In this document: piece by piece, positions 9,197 to 24,268 of the stretch
How positions within the stretch are numbered: position 1 is the stretch's first letter
How the letters are laid out: every line of letters begins with the position of its first letter
From: Enoplosus armatus
Lineage: Eukaryota; Chordata; Actinopteri; Centrarchiformes; Enoplosidae
Direction of reading: 5' to 3'
DNA: 64,000 nt
Assembly: GCF_043641665.1 (NCBI RefSeq)
Contig: NC_092183.1
Span: 15,524,501 to 15,588,500, forward strand
Translations under genes and position numbers: made by a program
The notes under the pieces: generated by a model
Databases searched by the model: none
Told to the model about the DNA's origin: nothing
The model's input: only the letters and a program-made list of their open reading frames with translations

Positions 9197-12100
9197 CTTA
9201 CCTGCTGGACTTGGCATTATTGGGGTCCCAGGTGGCCCTCCTCCTCCTGGAGGTCCCTGAAATTACAGTTTTGGTTCATTGATTCATTCATGGACTAATG
9301 AAATACAGCCTGTACAGCTGGTGAACAGCAACAGTTTAAACTCAAACATACATACCACATAACTTCCTGGAGATGCAGAAGAGTAAGGGGTCTGCAAAAA
9401 TACAGGAGGAAATCATGAAAGAAACGAAATAACTTTTAAACTTTCAGTTGGGTGTCTTTGTTAGAGCACTTACCGAATTGGAGTTTGGAGGATTTGGCCA
9501 GGGTCTACCCCCACCAGGTCCCCTGGAACATACACACACAAACACACATACTTTAGTTTTCTGCTTTTGGCGAGCTTCTTTGTTTCCAATTTATTTGGGA
9601 AGGGTTGGCAACAACACGCTCTTCTGTTGCCCAAGAGAGGTGATGGGAACAAGAAGTAAAAAAAAAGGACAAAAAAGAAGAGAAAATAGAGGAAAGCTGG
9701 CTCCTAGCTCCACTTCCAGACCTCTAAGAGCCAAGAACATACAGTAAAGTTGTAATTAAAAGCTACATAAAAGAAAAGGCTGACTGCATCTACTGTAGTG
9801 AAAGATTAAGGACGCTTAAGAGAGAGAAATCTATATTTACATTGTGTGTGTGTATATACATTATGTATATATCACTCACATGTTCATGCCAGGCATTCCA
9901 GGACCAACCAGGGCATTCAGTGGTGGTCTCATCCCACCTCCATAGCTCTAAAAAAGACAGCAAAATGCCCTCAGTTAACAAGAGAGTGACTTTCCGAACC
10001 AATACTTTGTAAATAAATATTCCCATTCCCATCATCTGGTCTCATACCTGGGGCCCTAATGGCACCATGCCCCTGGGTGGAGTCATTCGCTGCATTGGTC
10101 CTCCCATATTTGGATGTCCTGAAACACAGAAAAACAAAACTACAACCAGCTATTGGTTTGTTCCAGAGCAGTGTGTTCAGGATTCAGGATCTGTCATTCT
10201 GTCATTACAGTTAAGTGTGAGTTGAGTTGAACAGTAATGAACATCCTGAGTCTTTTAACCTATGCATAATTTATGTGCTGTCTGGTGGAGTGAGTTGTTT
10301 GTGTAAATGGGGGTGTACTTAAAGGATAAGAAGACATATTTTATTATTATCAACAAATCCCATGTAGATACTAAACTAACAATCAATTCATCCTAACAAG
10401 TATTGTTTGTGTAGCCACAGACTGATGTAGCTTATGTCTCCATGCTGTAGAACTTCATTGTCATCCAAAAACCATTAAAAACACATAAAGATGCCGTAGT
10501 ATTGCATTGGGTGACATATTCCTTCATTACTGATGAGCAAGGCAAGTGTATCTTACTCCTCACATCTCATCAAAAATAACAAAAGCATATAAAACCTCTT
10601 TCCAGAGCATGCTCTGTGATCTCCACTGTGACTCTCCAGAGATCAAAAACGCAGTTGTTTCAGAATAAACCGCAAATTCATCGCAATGAAGAAATATATT
10701 AGCCAGTGCAACAGTGTGGCTCTTCAGTGTGTTTTTTAGCTACTACTAGCCATGCGACTCTATTGATGGCAATGTCAGCTGGTCCACAACTTTGGTCCCT
10801 GCTGAAGTATCTCAATAATTATTTGATGGATTGCCTTGAAAATTTGGTTTCATGGTCCCCTGAGGATGAGTCTTACTGACTTTGGTGATCCCCTGACTGT
10901 TCCTCTAGTGCCACAATGAGGTTGACTTTTGTGATTTTGAGTGAAATATCTCAACATCTACTAGATGGATTCACACTCATTTTGGTACACACACTCATGT
11001 TCCCCACAGGATGAACTGAAATAGCCTTTCATCTAGCGCCATCTTCAAGTCAGAATTTCAGTTTGTCCAATACTTTGATTTATGAACAAACACCTGCAAA
11101 ACTAAAGACATTTCCATCATCCTGAGCTTTACTTTGAGTTTAGTGCAAATTAACAAATGTGAGCAAGACGCTACAATAAGATGGTGAACAAAACATGCTA
11201 AAAATCAGCCTGTTAGCATACCAACATTAGCATTTAGGTCAAAGCACTGCTGTGCCTAAGCAGCTTTACAGAACTTCTAACGTGGCTGTATACTCTTACT
11301 TTTGTTAATAGTTTTGGGATGTCAGTTCCATGGCAAAAGCTCAATCAGGCTGTGGCTCCACAGAAAATACTTTTTGGTTAAAATCAAAATGTAAAATAAT
11401 GCTAATAAACTGGGTGCTGACTGAGCACATGTGCAGTAATATCTTATGTCTGTGTTCTATGTCTATGTGTACCTTGCTGTCTTGTAGGGTCCATTCCACT
11501 GGGTAACATGGGCTGGCCACCTGGGACTCCTCCAAGTCCCTACAGAGGGTTAGGATCCATCAACAGCATTATCATCACTGTAACACAGATACTGTCCATG
11601 TCTACTATCCACAGTTCTGACTGCTGCCTGCAGGTGTCAGTATGGCTCTTACCTGATTGGGTAATCTCAGAGGTGGTCTGGGTCCTCCGGGGTACCGAGG
11701 TGACATAAATGGCTGAAAAAACCCCAGCATAAATGCAGGTTGAATCACTCAGGGTTATAAATACTGTGCACACAATCTATCACATGCATGACACACTCAG
11801 GGTCGCTATGGCACGAGGCTGCAAGACTCTGTAACAAATACAGGAGATTTTTAAGGAAATGTATTAAAACATAGTACTAAAATTGATTGAATTGAAAGAA
11901 AAATCTTCAAGACAACCAAAAAAATGACAAAATATACTGTCCTGGGTTGTCAAGCCAGGTGACAAATTATAGTTATTTTTTTATAGCCCCTTTCGCAGAA
12001 ACAAAAGTGGCATACATACTATGTGGAACACTGGGAAGTTTTTTCACTCCAAAGCAGGAAACCAACCAGAACTACTGTGTGTGTCCTCTGTTGAGTTTTT

Positions 12101-14987
12101 GGCTCATTTTCCTTTAACAACAGTTCCATGACAGCAGAGTCAGGAAGCTGACCGCATTTTCATTGGATTGGATTTATGGAAAAAGAATGAGAGAATAAAA
12201 GATGAGGCTCGTTAATAATGATGTAAGTGTATGTGTTAACTGTGTGCAGTTTGGCAGCAAGTGTGAGAAGCTCTTTTGCAGCTGTGAGTGGGTTTTCACT
12301 TGTCCTCACCACAGACGGTAGCAATGCTGTTGCTATGTCTGCTGAACTGATGCCACTGTGGTCAGAGAAGCCAGTCTGCAGTGTTGGAGGAGTAATACAG
12401 TAACTTGCCACCAGAGAGCAATGGTCCACTTGATTTGATTAGGGCCTCTTCTTTAATTACCCCTCTTCTCATCAGCTGTACTGATGATCCATCAAAGGAA
12501 ACAGCTACAGTATTTTAGGACATTTAAGTACTTTAATTATTTAAAATATTGTTTTCATACATACATGAACAAATTAATGCAAACAGTTGAACATAGAGAG
12601 TTACTAAAGTAATAAACTGAATGAATGAATAAATGAGAGCTGTTGAAAGTTAGGTATGTGGACACATCTTTGCGGGCATGGGTGTGCATTGTCTGTGATC
12701 TACATTTATTTTGCCAACAAAATTCAGTAAAGCTGTGCATTCTGTGATATTCTCTAATCTAGTCCATTTGCAAATAATTTTATGGAACCTGAAAGAACAA
12801 CTGGCAACCAATCTGGTAATTGTTGAGTTTCTTTAACCGATAGGTCTTGACAAGACCTTGTCTTCAAAGAACAATTGATTTTCAGACGGAGATGGAAAAG
12901 GCTGTTCAGGCTCAAAGTTTGAGTTTTCTGAAAGCGGAGCTGAGAAATGCCTATGAAGGCTATTGATCTGTGTGTCAGATGCGAGCTTCTGAGTTTGACT
13001 GATAATGACGGTTAATCGATGTACAACTGGCAAAGTCCTTCTGATGGAGAACAGAGATGATCTGGAGCAAAGCTGCATGTGTGACTTTTTGTGTGGGAGA
13101 GATTAATTTCTCCCGTCAGACTCTTTTCTCTGTGGTGCCCCCACACACACACATTAATGCAGATTATACACATATGCAAAGGTACTGTACGTTAATACAT
13201 ACAGTTCACGGCTTCATGAATTAAGTACTCACATGAAAAAAAGAATGTAATAATATTACTTAATACTGATTCCTAATAATGTTAACACATTACTAATAAT
13301 GTGTAAGTGGTATGCACTATATACCTGAAAGAATCCTGGAGGGACTGGCCCCACTGGCATGCCCTCTCCTGGGGGAAGGTTCCCAAGGACGGGGCTGGGA
13401 GCTGCTGCAGCACTCTGAAAGATGCAAACACACAAAAAGAAACAGAGTAAAAATCACATCTCAAACTAGTCTGCAGATACTCAACACCTCTTTGCTCAAC
13501 AGCGGTGGAAAGTCATACATCAGTACATTTAGTCAAGTACTGTGTACTATAGTACAAATTTGAGGTATTCTACTTTATAGTTGTAGTACTTCCACTAGAT
13601 GTCAGAAGTAGTTATTGTACATTTTCCTCCACTACATATTCTTGACAGTTTACTTAAGTTAAAGATTTTACGTACAATATACATGATGAATTTATAAAAG
13701 ATGATGCACTGGATTAAACTACCCAACAGAATACAAAATAGTTAAAATCAGAGGCAACTTGAACAACAGTACTTATACATCAATGCATCAGTAAATATTC
13801 TCCATTAATATAATATGTAAGAGTGGGCATGGGCAGTTGTTCTGCATTATGAGTACTGTACTGTTACTTTTGATACTTCAAGTGCATTTCCTAATAATTC
13901 TTAAGTGCTTTTACTTTAGTGACATTTTCAATGCAGGTCTTTTACTTGTAATGTAGTATTTTTATATAACAGTATTGCTGTTTTCACTTAAGTTAAACTA
14001 CAACTTAAACAAACAAACAAAAACAAAAGTGGAATCCAAGGGTCTTCCCCCATATCTCACTTGCTCTCTCCCTCAGTGGGACATTTCCTGTTTCTGCAGA
14101 TACCCTGCCGTGCTGGCCCAGGCTTATTTTTATACCTTGTGTTTTTTTGTTGTGCTTGTCCCAGACGGGCGGCGCTGGCACATTTCAGCACAGCCTCTGT
14201 TTGCTTCCTTTGGCATTGTACTACTTACTAACCCGGAGTTACCACCCAGCGCCGGCCTCTTCCACATCCTCATTAGGTATACAGACCAGACAACATGCTG
14301 AGTGGGAGAGTGTACATCCATATATATGATAATGTGTGAACAGCGAGCTCATAAAGCCAGCATGCCTGTGTCTGTGTGTAATGTTTTTTCAGTGTCTGCC
14401 CACTCTCTGTTCCATTTCTCTGATCTCCCCTCTTGCTTTCTCTTCCTCTCTGAAGGCATCGGCTGGGTGTAAAGAGCTCCAGTGAAATTCACCCACAGTC
14501 TCTGAAGTTTCCGCCAGCTGACTTTTTAGGTCAGACAGGAACAAGGTTTAATCAGAGCTGAGATAAAAGCGGGCTGACGACACTCCTGTATCCTCCTCTA
14601 CTCTACTCCACCACCCGCGCTATTCCCTCATCCTCCGTCACATCTCCCAATCGTTAATGTTCGGAAACAGGGAACAGGATGCCGTGCGTCTTTTGGATTC
14701 CATATACTGCTGCACACAGAGCCCGTATTTGTCTCAGCAGATGAATGTACAGATGGACACAGATGGATATTGTATCTCCGAGGTTCAGTGGTGAGAGACT
14801 GGATTTGGTTTGTTTGTGAGTGTGTTTGTCTGAGTGTACAACATCATGCACAGCATCAAGTGTGTGTTGGGATTTTGTGAGAGTTTTTTCCCCCCTTTCT
14901 TTCCCTCTTCCTTCTCGCACCCTGGATTACCCAGAATGACTTTACTCCCTGGCAGCCTGGAGGTCTGCTGAGTTTGCCTTCACGCAC

Positions 14988-15019
<32 letters not shown>

Positions 15020-18000
15020 GGGGGAGGGGGGGAAAGAGGAGAAAAGAGGACAAAGCAGAGATTATGAGTGTGCATATGTGTGTGTGTATGTGGTAGTGAG
15101 TGTGTGAGTGCACTTAATGTTTGTTTGTGTAGGAAAAGAAAAACTGGGGGAGGAAAAAAAATCTACCTGACCTGCTGACAAAGCAGCATTTTCCAAATAC
15201 AGCAGCAAGGGGGAAAAAAAACAAAAAAAACGCCAGGATATATCCCTGCCCCAAAATCAGCACCCCCCTCCATCTATGAAAAATTGAAACAACACCGGGA
15301 ACAACACTAACTCCTCTGGTACTGACAGTCTCTCTTGATTATGACAAATCAGATTGACTCAAATGACATTAGAAAAGCAGAATGAATCATTCACAAAGCC
15401 TCTTTAGAAGAGAGGCTGTGAATCCTTTTTCCAGTTTGTTCTTCAGACACCACTAAGATGGAGGAGTCACATGGTTTGCATAGTGATGCTTGTGTAAAAT
15501 CTGTACAGCGACATCTACGGTACTAGTCCAAGACCTGATATGCCATTATTTAAAGGAACAGTTAGACATTTTGAAAAGATAGCTGATTTGCTTTCTTGCA
15601 GAGCGTCAGAAGCAAAGATTGATATCATTCACATGTTTGTACGGTTAATATGATGCTATCACCAGCAGTCGGGTAGCTTAGCTTAGCACAAAAACTGGAA
15701 ACAGCTGCTTGGCTCTGTCCAAAGGTAACAAAATCTGCCGACCAGCCCCTCTAAATCTCACTAATTAACATGTTAAATTTTGTTTGATCTGCGCAAAAAA
15801 TTAGGTGTAAGAACGACACGTTGCGCTGTTACGGGGAGTTTATTTGCCAGAATATTTCTTGGCCAGGTGCAGTAACAAGTCTCCAAACGTGCTGAGTGGC
15901 AAATTTTGTCACTTTATGGACTGAGACTGATTAGCTGTTTCAATGCTCTCATCTCTCTATCTAAGAACATATTTCCCAAAATGTCAAACTATTCCTGTAA
16001 GTCTGCATTGTTACAATAATCAATAGTCTTTTTTTTTTTTTAAACATTCATAGTGGTTATCTGCATATTATAGAACTGATACTGTATGTAATACGTATAT
16101 CTAAAAAGTATCTAAAAGATGCCTTTTAACTCCGGGCCAAGAACAAGGAATGTAAATTACAATTCTTGATTATTTTAGAAGTTTTTTCTGTGAACCAACA
16201 GGTATCGTCTCTGCAAAATAAACACATAAATCAAATGAAAATTAAAACAAAATAATGTATGTCTGGCAATGTTACAAGGTTATGTTATAAGTGCAACAAT
16301 ACTCCATTGGGTTATAAAATATATGAGCTAAATTGGTTAAATTGACTTAAGCTCATAGCAGATATATCAGTATCTGCGTATATGTTGGTCCATTAGTGAC
16401 AAGAAATTGCTGTGCAGAAAGGTCAAAAATCTGTTTGAGATCACAACATTATTGCAGTTACAGTTTGTCCACCAGAGAGCACCAGCAAGTTTATCCCTTA
16501 ACTGTTAAGTACAGCGTGGTAACTACCCATCCAGTTCACACTTTTATAAAAAACTGAATTCAGGGATTCTGAGAAATGTTCAGCTCATATATTATTACCT
16601 GATTTAAAACACAATATTGATATTGGCCCAAAAATGCAGTATCTGTTGGGATTTGCAAAACCACTGAACAAACTGAAGTACACACAAGCACATAGGGTCT
16701 GAAAGCTGAGTTATACAGTACTGAAGCACTGAGAAAAGAATCTATTAATCAGTTCAATTGGACTGATGGGCATGATAACAATATGTGTGCTCATTCAAAG
16801 TGTCGGTGCTAAACAGTCGATAAAGCTTGAGGATTTGTTGACTCATAAGACCTGGTATCTGTACAGACTGGGAAGAGTTGATGTTTATTTCGACATAGAC
16901 TCTCTCAGTTTCACTAATTACCTTTATCTGCTGACTTGTGGATAGTGCTAGAGAATTATTTGAGCAACATTTAATGTTTGCTCCATTGGAAACGACTTAG
17001 TGTTACTCAGAACTGTCAATAACGGTTAAATTAAACATGCTGATGTACTAAGACCTTTGCTGTATATACTCACCCATTCAAAAACTATGCATTTGCTCAT
17101 GGCTGCTGATAATTGTGTTGACAGTGAGATTGCAGGGTTTCACCCGGTGTAATGTGACCACATCAATGTGGTGCAATTAGCTCAAATTAGCTACAACAGC
17201 AGCAGTGACCAGGAAGTTAATGTTTACTGTCGGCTGTCATTCTTACACTACTGTAAATGACTCTGAATTAGACTCAATGAATTCCTGCAAGACAATTCTG
17301 TTTAAATACTGATTCACAGCCAAGCTCAACATATTCCAGCTCTTAACCTTTGTAAACACCAAAAGCACACAGATTGTTACACACTGTTAATGAGTCCATC
17401 ATTTACACTTCTCACACATCAGTGTTAAACACTTTGCTGAAGAGGCCAAGAGAGAGAGAGGACAATGAGATATTGAGCTGATTGTGACATAGTATACTTT
17501 AATGTGTGAATGTGACTGTCAACAATGTCTTGTGTAGCTTAAACACAGTAAAGTGCTGCTGATAATATTCACTGCGCTTGACCTAATGGAGTTGATTGTT
17601 GATTCAATTTGTGAATTAATTGTAGGACCCAGATTATCTCACAAATGATTCACAAAATCTCAACTGGCAAATGAAAGCCTACATCTAGTTGTTGATGTAC
17701 TGTATTTACTTTTAATAAGTCATTTTAAAGCAGATTAAGGAACAAGAGCCCTCCGTTGCTTCCCATCCAAGCCCCTACCAAAGTATCTGACCACTCTCTT
17801 TTTGCTCCCGCTCCTTCTCTGTCTCTGCTGTCTCTCCTTTATTTTTTATAGAGTTCCCGGAGAAACTTGATTCTGTCTTAAGAATCTTAAAACAAGACAA
17901 TCAATTCATCCGTCTGTCCATTCAGCAACCCCCATTACATTAAGCCTTTTGATTCTATGAGTCATCAAATTGTTCAATGATATGCTCTTTGTGGCTTGCT

Positions 18001-19118
18001 GTATACTCTGATCCCTACATTCGCAGTTACTGGCGTTGTAACCAAAAGGTGTTTGTGATGAAACCTGAGGCAGTGGAACGGCCCCCGCATGTCCTCAGAT
18101 GAACACCTGCATCTCCTGGCAAACTCATTTGTTGCATAAATTATTCAAACCCCCACCCTCTGGGAGAACGCTACAATATACCAGACATACACAACAAGAC
18201 ATACAGTACAGTGCACTAAAGTACACCGCCCTCCACAAAGACAAAATGTCCAAAAAGGGATTGAAATTAGATCAGAGCCTGAGAAAAAGTATGTGCACAA
18301 ATAGTTGAGGTTCAGGATTTAAAAGATAAGAGGTGCTTTTTTTCACGTGCATAGTCATGGTTTTGTGTGTAACTTTTTCCTCAGGTGGTAAAGAATCACC
18401 ATGACAACACAAACCAACAAAAAACATACTAAGAAAGGCAGTCAACATTTGCGATGTGCCAATATGTCAAAATGAAAAGGACTTTACTTGAGTTTGAGGC
18501 CAAGTTGTCCAAGCACATGTGCAGATGTGGGAAGACCTCTCTTCCACCACACTGCTACACACATTGTGGCAATGTGTGTACAATTTCTCCATCCGATATG
18601 ACACACTTCATTGATATACAACAACATTGCTTTATCTTATCCTGTGCTTTACAGGACTGAGCAATGAGTGCTGACATGAGAGTTGACTCATTGTGGACAA
18701 AACAAAAAACATGTAGATTGCAGATTGAAAACTTTTTACGTAAATGATCAAAACATGCGTTGCTTTGCTGTAGAAAATACAAAAACTGTTGAAGGAACTG
18801 TAGACGTTGAAATGTAGTGCAATTACACTACAGTTTGCTACTTTACGAGCTAATCAGACTTTCTCTGTACTACATTCACAGTACACTAATCCCATCAGAC
18901 TAAAGGGCTCGGTAATACTTAATGAGATAACACACAAACTCTTTCATCCCTATATGTTTACCGATTGTGTTCCTTGCTAATGTGTGTAATGCATGCATAC
19001 TTCGTGTGTGCGTGTGTGTGTGTGAAGGTGGGGAGTCATTTTCATTCAATACTTCAGAGACCGAGAGACACTCAGAGATTCGTGAGTGGAATCTCAAAAG
19101 GCTGTCTGTCTGTGTCTA

Positions 19119-19158
<40 letters not shown>

Positions 19159-20230
19159 GTTTATCTCGCTCTCTCACTGTCGTCGGCCGTTGTCTGTTTT
19201 CTCCACCTCACTGTCTCTCATAGGCACGCTTTGCCTCTCGCACAAATCCACTACGTCTCATTTTTTTTTTGTATTCATATACCAACCCATGACGACACGT
19301 TTCTATCACACATTTGGAATTCGACTTTATGGATAGGTGGTGATATTCTATAGTTTTCTCATTGTCAACAAATCCCAGTGTAGCCAAAGCCTCCTTCCTC
19401 CATTGTTGTCCAAAAACTATTAGATCCACACAAATGAGCCACATTGTTGCACTGAGTCACATGTTCCTTCATTATGGGCAGTGTAGCTTATTTTGAATCA
19501 CCCCTACATACACTGTCCTGCTGCAGTAAATAATCACTAGCCATCCAAATGTGTATTTATATAGATCTTTAGTAGGAATGAATAGGCGTGGGGTTGAGAA
19601 CCACAGACAGGATAGCAAAGTCTAAAAGTATTGGGAGAAAGACTAATGCATTATTAGTTTTATTTAATGGGATTTGCTAAGAAAAATATACAGTAGACCA
19701 ACACCAGCCTAATCCCTTAAACTACTGTCAACATATTTAATAGAGCTGCAACTAACAATTTATTTTCATTGTTGGTAATTGTCTATATTTTCACTATTAA
19801 CTGATAAACTGTTTGGTCTATGAAATGTCAAAAAATTTCAAGTTGCTTATTTTGTACCATCAACAGTCTATAACCCAAAGACATTCAGCTTACTATAGTT
19901 CGATTACAGTGAAAAATGACGGAGGGGGAAAGCAGGGAGAGTGTAAGAAGACAGAGAAGTCCTCCCATTCTGTGGCTGTCTTTGGAGAGCTTTTGGGTGG
20001 GGGTTGTGCGTGGGAGGGCAGTGGTGGGGTGTGGAAGGGTGACCACTGAGTCTCAAGGCCACACGCAGTACAACAGGATCTACAAATGACACACCACACA
20101 GGAAGGAACTCCGTCCCTCCTCCCTCTCTCCCTCTTTCCCGCTCCCTCCATCCTCTCAAATGCCATTAGTCCACTTCCTGAATAAGGGAGGGGGGGGAAT
20201 GGAAAGAAGAGATGCTACCAGTCTGCATGA

Positions 20231-20298
<68 letters not shown>

Positions 20299-23200
20299 CA
20301 CAAACAAAACACACATTCACAAATGCACATTAAAGTGTGAGATCGGAAGCACAATAAGAAGATTGATTTCTGCATTAGTGTATATGAACAGAATACTGTC
20401 AGTCAAAAGCATAACTAGAGTATATCCACATCTATAACTAAGGATTTTAACTGAGAAAACACAGCCAGGCAGCACAGAAGTAAGAGAGACAGAGAGAAGT
20501 CTGTTTAGCAGGGTAGAGATGAGAATGCGGGTGCTCTGCTTTTAGCCATGTATTATTCACAGTCTCCCGTAGCGACCAAAGACAGATCAACACGCTTCAC
20601 TGTCCGATCGTGAGCCAAACTAACTTTTCAATTTCAAGGCAGATCGGCTTAAATCACCCTCTGGCATTCAGAGCTTCCTTTCTTAACCAAAACATGCCAT
20701 ATGTTACACCAGTAAAACACAGCAGCGAGTGGAAACAATTGTTCTCTCTGTGCACTTCACCCTAGATCTCTGCTGTTCAGCAACAATATCTAGCTGAGTT
20801 CAATTTGCCAAGAAAACATCCCCAAACTATTATGTGAGTATATGCATGTGTTATGTTAACATGGGGCCAGTTTGCTTTGGATGATATTCCACTTTCATAC
20901 AACCTGGGTCTTGTTTTTGTAGTTCTGGTAAATAATTCCTTTTGGTAATTTTAACATTGTACTCATCAAGTTATAGGGTACATTTGGGGAATATTTGTCT
21001 TACTGTCAACAAATCTCATGTAAGGCCCAACACCAAGAATGAATTTAACCTTCTAACAAGTATTGTCTGTATAGCAGCTAAACTTAAAGCCAGAGGCATA
21101 GACGGGCTACTAACTGACGTGTGCCACGTAAGACAGAGTACGGTGTGTACATGCGTGTTTATGTGGTATATTTATTGCTCAACACAAAATGATCTATAAA
21201 AATATTATACACTGTATATTTCTCCATAAAGTCATTTTGCATTTTCCTCATGTGACGGTCAAAAACAGTTTGTCCCATCCATCTAGCAACACCTGACACC
21301 TCATTAAAAGTACCTAGTATATTGACCACAGCACACAGGTGACAATCCGTATACAAATTGGTGAATTACATTACATTGCCCTTTCTTGAGGAAAGATATA
21401 CTTTATTCATCTGTACCATAGACCTCTAGAACATGGACATTGCAGTTTATTTTGAGACAATCTCACATACACTTCCCTGCTGCCATAAATACTGTTAAAA
21501 GTGTATACATTATCTGATATATAGATAATAGTCCCCAGCAAATGCAGCATTTAAGTGTGTTTGCTAAAAACTACAGTGTCCAGCTTTTTTACTTAGCCTT
21601 TTTTAAAAAATGAAATGAAAAAAAATCTTTAAGGTTTAAGAGATGGACCAAACATTGTTGGTTTTTGTCTTTTCATTACATTTGTTGTCAATGAGAAAAA
21701 TATAGAAAAACATCTGCCTTATCCATTCATTGCTGAGTCCTGGGAAGTCCTGGGAACGTGGTGACATGACCAAAAAGAGGTAAGATGAAGGAAGAATGGT
21801 GTTTTTAGAACCAGTAGAAGTGGCCAAAACAACAAAAATAGAGCCAAGATGTAATAAACCTGGATTTCTCTTTAATAAAAAAGAGTTGAACAGAAATGGA
21901 ACAGGAAGAGGTCACCTATTTCAACCTGCACAACATCCTTGGCTCTCAATGTTCCCTCTCTCCATCCTTCTAGATCTTTTCAATCTTTATCACCTTCAGC
22001 AGCACATTATTCTGCACAACAGAATTCCCACCAGAACCCAGGCACTCTCTAGTGTAACATTACAGGTGATTACCAGGTAAAATGGCAGCACAACGCTAAT
22101 CTATTTGTTCCCCCTGGGTGATTACAGGTAGGGTGATATCTGGGGGTGACAGGGAAGGGAGGAGGGGGCTGCACTGGCTGTGTTTCCTTTATCATTGATG
22201 TCATTATCGACCCCTGTAAACATCTCTGAGGCTGCGAGGAGCTGTATAATATGTGAGGTGGAGCCGTGGGCTGATACACTGTCAGATACACATACAGAGC
22301 TGAAAATGATAGTCACTTTGGTGCTGGAGAGCTGCACTTCTCCCAACACTATCTCACTTGGTTCAACGACACTGGGGCAGATAAGGGAGATGGACTGATC
22401 ACAGAGGCAAGGAAAGGGTAGAGAGACACAGAGGAAGATTTAAAAGCCACAGCTTGAGATGAAGAAGAGACTATGTCATGGACTTTTCTGTATGGCAGAT
22501 CAATGCAAAGACAGAATATTGATACACCTTAAACCCACAGATTGCACTGAATTGATCCAGTTCTTTTAAAATATATCATGGTGCAAATGCAGAGATTGAA
22601 GGGTGTATTGGGATTATAAAATTGGCAGAACTGTTGATACAAAGACTCATCAGTCAGAGGAATACGGAGTGAGAAGTCATTTTCTGCGTCTCATCTTGCA
22701 GTCCTTCCAGTGCTAGAAGGCCAGACACAAGAGGCTGCACGAGATAAGGATATGGGTGCCTACAACAGCAAAAAAACTCACTGGGGTTAGTTGGGGTCAA
22801 AGAGATAACATGCCGGTCTGATCATGTCAGCATTCTGGCTTTGCCCTCCTGCTCTCCCTCCGTAGTCCTGCCGCAACTTCTACAGCTCAATCTCTGGATC
22901 ATTCACTATAATCCCTTTCACACACACAGACGGTAAGGTTGCTGCTGTGTAAACTTTTGCAGCACTTCTATAGCTTTCTTCCCCCAATGGGTCAGGGAGG
23001 CCTGGATGTTAACCTACACAGTGTCCAATGTGCAAAAATTGTGCTCACTTTGACCGATTTGAAAATGAAATATATTCATCCCAGTTTCTTGTTTCCCAGT
23101 TCAGAAATATTCTGAAAGCTCAGGTAGACTGTATCACCTCTCCTTAGACTGTTGCAGACACACAACATATGCTCCTGACTAAGCCCCTTATTTTCATAAT

Positions 23201-23957
23201 CAATAATAATAACTGCAGTCAAACTAGAAACTACTCCTCTGTGTGCCACAGCTCTGCTAGAGCTTGTTCTCATTCTTACATATTCTTGTCTTCCCCTGCC
23301 CTCAGTTAGCCTCTCCCCTCCACGCTCCTCCACACATGCCCTCGTCTCTGCCCCTGCCCACTGCAGAACAGCAAGGCGTGCATATGTCAACATCACATTA
23401 ACACTCCACCTCGGCATGTTCAAACACGCATGTGACATGACTCAGCATAACACGCCAGTGGAAAGCACACTCCTCAGAGACCAGAGGGGTGCGCGCAACA
23501 GGCCCGCCAAAGAGGAAGGAAGATGATAAGAGACATAAAGAGGAATGCAGAAGGACAGAGAACAGGGACAGAGATAGGCAGAGGGAATGGAGGAGAGAAA
23601 AAAAACTGCTGATGTGAAAGAGAGAGGATGAAACAGCGTAGAGAAGGGGGGGGACAAGAGGGGGAGGGAAAAATGGGAGAAACAGAGCAAGTGATTGTAA
23701 TGTAAAGAAATGCAGAGAAGTAGCGTATAAGTCGCCCAGCATGCAGTGAGTGTTCAACATGGAAATTTCCCTTGCTTTTTTTCTGTTGGAGATCGTGACA
23801 ACCATTTCCATCTCTGCTCAACCTATGGATATTCCCGTTCTTTTTCTCCCTTCCCCTCCTCTATCCTCCCTCTTCATTGCCATGGCAATGATGTTACAGT
23901 GAGTCACCTCCACATCTCCCTCCTCCTCAACACCGCCAAGAAGGAACATGGGAGCAT

Positions 23958-23996
<39 letters not shown>

Positions 23997-24181
23997 ACAG
24001 AGAGAGACAGAGGAGGAGAAAGGGCTCAGTTTCCCTGGAAACAGACTGGGGGTCTCCCCAACCCCCATTGGTTCTCAACTAGTTGGAATCAGCTTGTTAC
24101 CCACAATGCTTGGAGCCAACAGAGTCTCTGTTTCTAGGTTGTCTCTGTCCTCTTTGTTTTGCTCCCCGTCTTCATATGCAT

Positions 24182-24268
<87 letters not shown>

